From JBHHZJ01 sp046758005 (GTDB lineage Bacteria > Pseudomonadota > Alphaproteobacteria > Kiloniellales > J153), in assembly GCA_046758005.1 (NCBI GenBank), contig JBHHZJ010000048.1, positions 1-25,854 of the forward strand: DNA of 25,854 bases, written 5' to 3'. Below the pieces are notes generated by a model. That model was not told the origin of the DNA and ran no database searches. It worked only from the letters and a program-made list of their open reading frames with translations. Made by a program: the position numbers and the translations under genes. Positions 22,385 through 25,854 of the stretch are shown in pieces; within the stretch, counting starts at the first letter, position 1, and each line of letters begins with the position of its first letter.

Positions 22385-24400
22385 TCAGGGCTCGGCGCGC
22401 TGGGAGGGGCGCCGCGCGGCCGCATCGCGGTCCCGCTCCGGGATTCCGCCGAGCGACCTCAGGATGCGGGCGATGAAGCCGGCTATGTCCCCGCCGCTCC
22501 GGGCGAGTGTCGCGCCCCCCGTGGGCAGCGGACGCGGCGGCACGCCCTCGAGCGCGCGCACCATGACGCGGCGCCACAGCCTGGCAGGCAGCGAGCCTCC
22601 GGTGACGCTCTTGGTCGGCGTTCCGTCGTCGTTGCCGAGCCACACCCCGGCCACGAAATCGGCGGTGAAGCCGACGAACCAGGCGTCGCGGAACTCCTGG
22701 CTGGTCCCGGTCTTGCCGGCCGCCGGGCGGGCCGGATTGGCCGCCTTGCCGCTGCCCCAGGTGACGACTGCAGTCATGAGGTTGGCCATCTTGTCGACCA
22801 CCCGCGGCTGCACCACCCGGCCCGGCCCGCCGCCGGCGCGGCGATACAGCAGCTCGCCGCCGGGCCCGCGGATCTCCTCGATCGCGTAGGGCCACACCCC
22901 GGCGCCGTGGTTGGCGAAAACGGCGTAGGCGCCGGTCAGCTCCAGGAGCGTGACCTCCGATGCGCCGAGCGCGATGCTCGGCCGCACCGCCAGGTCCGAG
23001 GTGATGCCGAGCCGGCGCGCCGCGGCCGCCACGCGCCCGCGCCCGACCTTCTCGCTGAGGCGCACGGCGACCGAGTTGAGCGAGCGCGCAAAGGCCTCGC
23101 GCAGGGTGACCACCCCGTAGTATCGGTCGCCGTAGTTGCTCGGCCGCCAGCCGTCGATCGTGATGGGCGCGTCGGCCATCCGGTCGTCGGGCGAGAAGCC
23201 CGCTTCGAGCGCGGCCAGGTAGACGAAGGTCTTGAACGCCGAGCCGGGCTGGCGCAAGGCCTGGGTGGCGCGGTTGAACTGGCTGGCGTCGTAATCCCGC
23301 CCGCCCGCCATGGCGCGCACCGCGCCGTCAGGGTCGAGGAGCACGACGGCGCCCTGGCTCACGCCGCGCTGGCGTCCCTCTTTGTCGAGCAGCGCGGCGA
23401 GCTCCTCCTCCACGACCCGTTGGTGGTAGGAGTTGAGCGTCGTGATCACGGTCAGGTCGCGATCGATCGCGCCGACGAAGCCGGTCACCTGGCCCATGAC
23501 CCAGTCGGCGAAGTAGCGCGCCTGGGCGCCGGCCGCCGCGCGGCTCCGGGTCTTTGCCTTGAGCGCGCGCTCGGCCCGGGCGTCGGTGATGTAACCGGCC
23601 GCGACCATCGATCGGAGCACGAGCGCCGTGCGTTGGTCGGCCCGCCCGGCGTGGCGCGCAGGGTTGTAGCGCGAGGGCGCCTTGAGCAGGCCGGCGAGCT
23701 GCGCCGCCTCGTAAAGGTTCACGTGGGTGGCCGGCTTGCCGAAATAGCGCCGCGCCGCGGCATCCACGCCGTAGGTGCCGGCGCCGAGGTAGACCCGGTT
23801 CAGGTAGAGGCTGAGGATCTGGTTCTTGCTGAACTTGTACTCGAGCCAGAAGGCCAGCATCATCTCCTGAATCTTGCGCTTCAGCGTGCGCTCGGGCGTG
23901 AGGAACAGGTTCTTGGCCAGCTGCTGGGTGATGGTCGAGCCGCCCTCGACGATGCGTCCGGCGCGCAGGTTCGCCAGCCCGGCCCGCGCCAGGCCGAGGG
24001 GATCGATCCCGAAATGGTCGTAGAAACGCCGGTCCTCGACCGCGAGCACCGCCTGCGGCAGGTGCGGCGGAAGGTCCTTGACGCTCACGGTCTCGCCGTA
24101 GACGTCGCCGTAGGAGGCGAGCAGGGTCCCGTCGGCGGTCATCAGCGTGACGCTCGGCTGGCGCGCCATCGCGCCGATGTCCGCGACCTCCGGCAGGTCG
24201 TAGGCGTACCACGCGACAAGCCCGGCGAGCGCCACCCCGGCCCAGATGACCGCGCTGCCGCCCCAAACGACGAGGCGCATGGCCCAGCTCCGCCGGCGGC
24301 CGCGCTTGCGGTCCCGGCGCCTGCCGCCCGCGGCGCGGCGGCGGGCGTCCTTGCGGCGCGCCGCCTTGCCCGGCGAATCCTCGCTTGGCTTCCCCACCAT
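22385..24400 (-). CDS. PBP1A-family bifunctional penicillin-binding protein (transglycosylase/transpeptidase)
   Basis: Builds and cross-links peptidoglycan in the periplasm, anchored to the inner membrane. The 671 residues contain an Arg/Lys-rich cytoplasmic tail (1-38), one membrane helix (about 43-66), then a GT51 transglycosylase domain with catalytic Glu122 in EDRRFYDHFG, the GGSTITQQLAKN block (153-164) and a KRKIQEM block. The transpeptidase domain has Ser387 in the SxxK motif SAFK, SLN at 440-442 and KTG at 563-565, all intact. The ATG at 24398-24400 is chosen over an upstream TTG at 24409. It lies 51 bases after gyrB on the same strand. PBP1A, PBP1C or another class A subtype cannot be settled by eye. 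Confidence 0.93.
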   Translation of the reverse strand: MVGKPSEDSPGKAARRKDARRRAAGGRRRDRKRGRRRSWAMRLVVWGGSAVIWAGVALAGLVAWYAYDLPEVADIGAMARQPSVTLMTADGTLLASYGDVYGETVSVKDLPPHLPQAVLAVEDRRFYDHFGIDPLGLARAGLANLRAGRIVEGGSTITQQLAKNLFLTPERTLKRKIQEMMLAFWLEYKFSKNQILSLYLNRVYLGAGTYGVDAAARRYFGKPATHVNLYEAAQLAGLLKAPSRYNPARHAGRADQRTALVLRSMVAAGYITDARAERALKAKTRSRAAAGAQARYFADWVMGQVTGFVGAIDRDLTVITTLNSYHQRVVEEELAALLDKEGRQRGVSQGAVVLLDPDGAVRAMAGGRDYDASQFNRATQALRQPGSAFKTFVYLAALEAGFSPDDRMADAPITIDGWRPSNYGDRYYGVVTLREAFARSLNSVAVRLSEKVGRGRVAAAARRLGITSDLAVRPSIALGASEVTLLELTGAYAVFANHGAGVWPYAIEEIRGPGGELLYRRAGGGPGRVVQPRVVDKMANLMTAVVTWGSGKAANPARPAAGKTGTSQEFRDAWFVGFTADFVAGVWLGNDDGTPTKSVTGGSLPARLWRRVMVRALEGVPPRPLPTGGATLARSGGDIAGFIARILRSLGGIPERDRDAAARRPSQRAEP

Positions 24401-24451
24401 GGCGCGCAACTTAGACGAGTCGAGGCCGGCGCGCCACCGGCACCGGCGGCG

Positions 24452-25854
24452 TTAGATGTCCAGGTTGGTGACCTCGAGGGCGTGGGTCTGGATGAACTCG
24501 CGGCGCGGCTCGACGGCGTCGCCCATGAGCGTGGAGAAGATGCCGGCCGCCTCGTCGACATGGGCGATCTTGACCTGGAGCAGCGCGCGCGCCTGCGGGT
24601 CGAGCGTCGTCTCCCAAAGCTGGTCCGGGTTCATCTCGCCCAGCCCCTTGTAGCGCGAGATGGCCACCCCCTTGCGGCCGATCTCGAAGATCGCCTCGGC
24701 CAGCCCGCTCGGCCCCGTGATCCGCTGCTCCTTGTCCTTGGCGCGCAGAGTGGCGTGGTACGCATAGGTCTCCTGCACCGCCTCGGTCATCTGGTCGAGC
24801 CGGCGCGCCTCGCTCGAGCGCAGCAGCGGCCCGTCGATCGTTCGCCGCTCGGTCAGCCCGCGCAGGGTGCGCGTGAAGGCCAGTCCGCCGTCGGGCGCCG
24901 CGGTGCCGCGCCAGCCGCGCTCGCGCTCGGGCGCCAGCGCGTCGAGCCTCCGGGCGATGTAGTCCGCCGCCTGCTCGGCGCGTTCGGTATCCGGGATGAT
25001 GCTCGGGTTCAGGGCGCCGGCGATCAACGTCTGCTCGACGACGGGAACGCTTCCCACCTTGCGCACCAGCGGCTCCATCAGGTGCTTGGCCTGCACCGCC
25101 TGCTCGACGAGCGTGCGCAGGCCGGGCCCGGCGATCCGCGCCCCATTGGCGAGCACGAGCACGCTGTCGGTGACGCCGTTGTCGATCAGGTGGGCCTCGA
25201 GCTCCCGGTCGTCCTTCAGGTAGCGCAGCGAATCGCCCCGCTTGGCGCGGTAGAGCGGCGGCTGGGCGATGTACAGATGGCCGCGTTCGACGATCTGCGG
25301 CATCTGCCGGTAGAAGAAGGTGAGCAGGAGCGTGCGGATGTGGCTGCCGTCCACGTCCGCGTCGGTCATGATGATGATCTTGTGGTAGCGCAGCTTGCCG
25401 ACGTCGAATTCGTCCGCCCCGATCCCGGTGCCGAGCGCGGTGATGAGCGTGCCGATTTCGGCCGAGCTCAACATCTTGTCGAAGCGCGCCCGCTCCACGT
25501 TCAGGATCTTGCCCTTGAGCGGCAGGATCGCCTGAAAGCGCCGGTCGCGGCCCTGCTTGGCCGAGCCGCCGGCCGAATCGCCCTCGACGATGAACAGCTC
25601 CGAGCGCGCCGGATCGCGCTCCTGACAGTCGGCCAGCTTGCCGGGCAACGACGAGATGTCGAGCGCGCCCTTGCGCCGGGTGAGGTCTCGCGCCTTGCGC
25701 GCCGCCTCGCGCGCCGCGGCGGCCTCGACCACCTTGGCGACGATGCGCCGGGCCTCGGCCGGGTGCTCCTCGAAGTACCGGCCGAGATTGTCGTTGATCA
25801 GCGCCTCCACGACGGGGCGGACCTCCGAGGACACCAGCTTGTCCTTGGTCTGGC
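24452..25854 (-). CDS. gyrB: DNA gyrase subunit B, C-terminal part (5' end outside window)
   Basis: About 467 C-terminal residues of GyrB; the frame runs off the right edge, so the ATPase (GHKL) domain is not seen. Visible are the TOPRIM motifs EGDSAGGSAKQGRDR and TDADVDGSHIRTLLLTFFYR, the Mg-binding acids of the cleavage core, and the terminal RYKGLGEMNPDQLWETTLDP block that marks GyrB (rather than ParE) C-termini. The protein ends after EVTNLDI. With GyrA it introduces negative supercoils. Nothing suggests damage. It is upstream of the PBP gene on the same strand. Confidence 0.96.
   Translation of the reverse strand, partial: QTKDKLVSSEVRPVVEALINDNLGRYFEEHPAEARRIVAKVVEAAAAREAARKARDLTRRKGALDISSLPGKLADCQERDPARSELFIVEGDSAGGSAKQGRDRRFQAILPLKGKILNVERARFDKMLSSAEIGTLITALGTGIGADEFDVGKLRYHKIIIMTDADVDGSHIRTLLLTFFYRQMPQIVERGHLYIAQPPLYRAKRGDSLRYLKDDRELEAHLIDNGVTDSVLVLANGARIAGPGLRTLVEQAVQAKHLMEPLVRKVGSVPVVEQTLIAGALNPSIIPDTERAEQAADYIARRLDALAPERERGWRGTAAPDGGLAFTRTLRGLTERRTIDGPLLRSSEARRLDQMTEAVQETYAYHATLRAKDKEQRITGPSGLAEAIFEIGRKGVAISRYKGLGEMNPDQLWETTLDPQARALLQVKIAHVDEAAGIFSTLMGDAVEPRREFIQTHALEVTNLDI

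Overview
The window is GC-rich bacterial chromosome. It looks like an alphaproteobacterium, plausibly in or near the Rhodospirillales. Three things point there: a MipZ-type division ATPase (an alphaproteobacterial hallmark), a SpeD/SpeH with an N-terminal extension of the kind I recall from that group, and heptose-LPS genes. The taxonomic call is inference; no rRNA or tRNA gene is visible. Genes are tightly packed, and several neighbours overlap by 1-4 bases at stop/start codons.

Layout, left to right. (1) gmhA-hldE (minus strand) make ADP-heptose precursors for LPS. (2) speD-speE (plus) make spermidine. (3) A metallophosphoesterase (minus). (4) A 432-residue protein (plus) that reads as a degenerate GGDEF-EAL pair. 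(5) An ABC-2 exporter pair (plus). (6) Cobalamin lower-ligand genes: cobT (minus), divergent from cobS and a CobC-like phosphatase (plus). (7) A secreted SYLF-domain protein (plus) converging on a CbiB/CobD-like membrane protein (minus) that has lost the family's diagnostic motifs. (8) A DapA/NanA-family aldolase (plus). (9) A complete ugpB-A-E-C glycerol-3-phosphate/glycerophosphodiester ABC importer operon (minus), ending in a GpdQ-like metallo-phosphodiesterase where enterobacteria carry ugpQ. (10) An Ada-like AraC/methyltransferase fusion without the usual N-terminal Cys domain (plus). (11) A YgjP-like zinc metallopeptidase (plus). (12) A VOC/glyoxalase-fold protein and, upstream of it, a TerB-like domain fused to MipZ (both minus). 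(13) A PBP1A-type penicillin-binding protein and the 3' part of gyrB (both minus).

Intergenic DNA holds most of the non-gene structure. Copies of a ggggacagtatacttaatt repeat lie at 7719-7785 and 22284-22320, with no transposase in the window. Two large stem-loops sit between convergent genes at 20176-20316. A strong hairpin separates ugpB from ugpA, and another follows hldE. I saw no CRISPR array, tRNA, rRNA, phage gene or intact insertion sequence.

The observations most worth following are the TerB-MipZ fusion, the degenerate GGDEF-EAL protein, the motif-less CbiB homologue, the GpdQ-for-UgpQ replacement, and a GmhA in which a zinc-ligand histidine reads as glutamine. All function calls come from reading motifs by eye; no database search was run.
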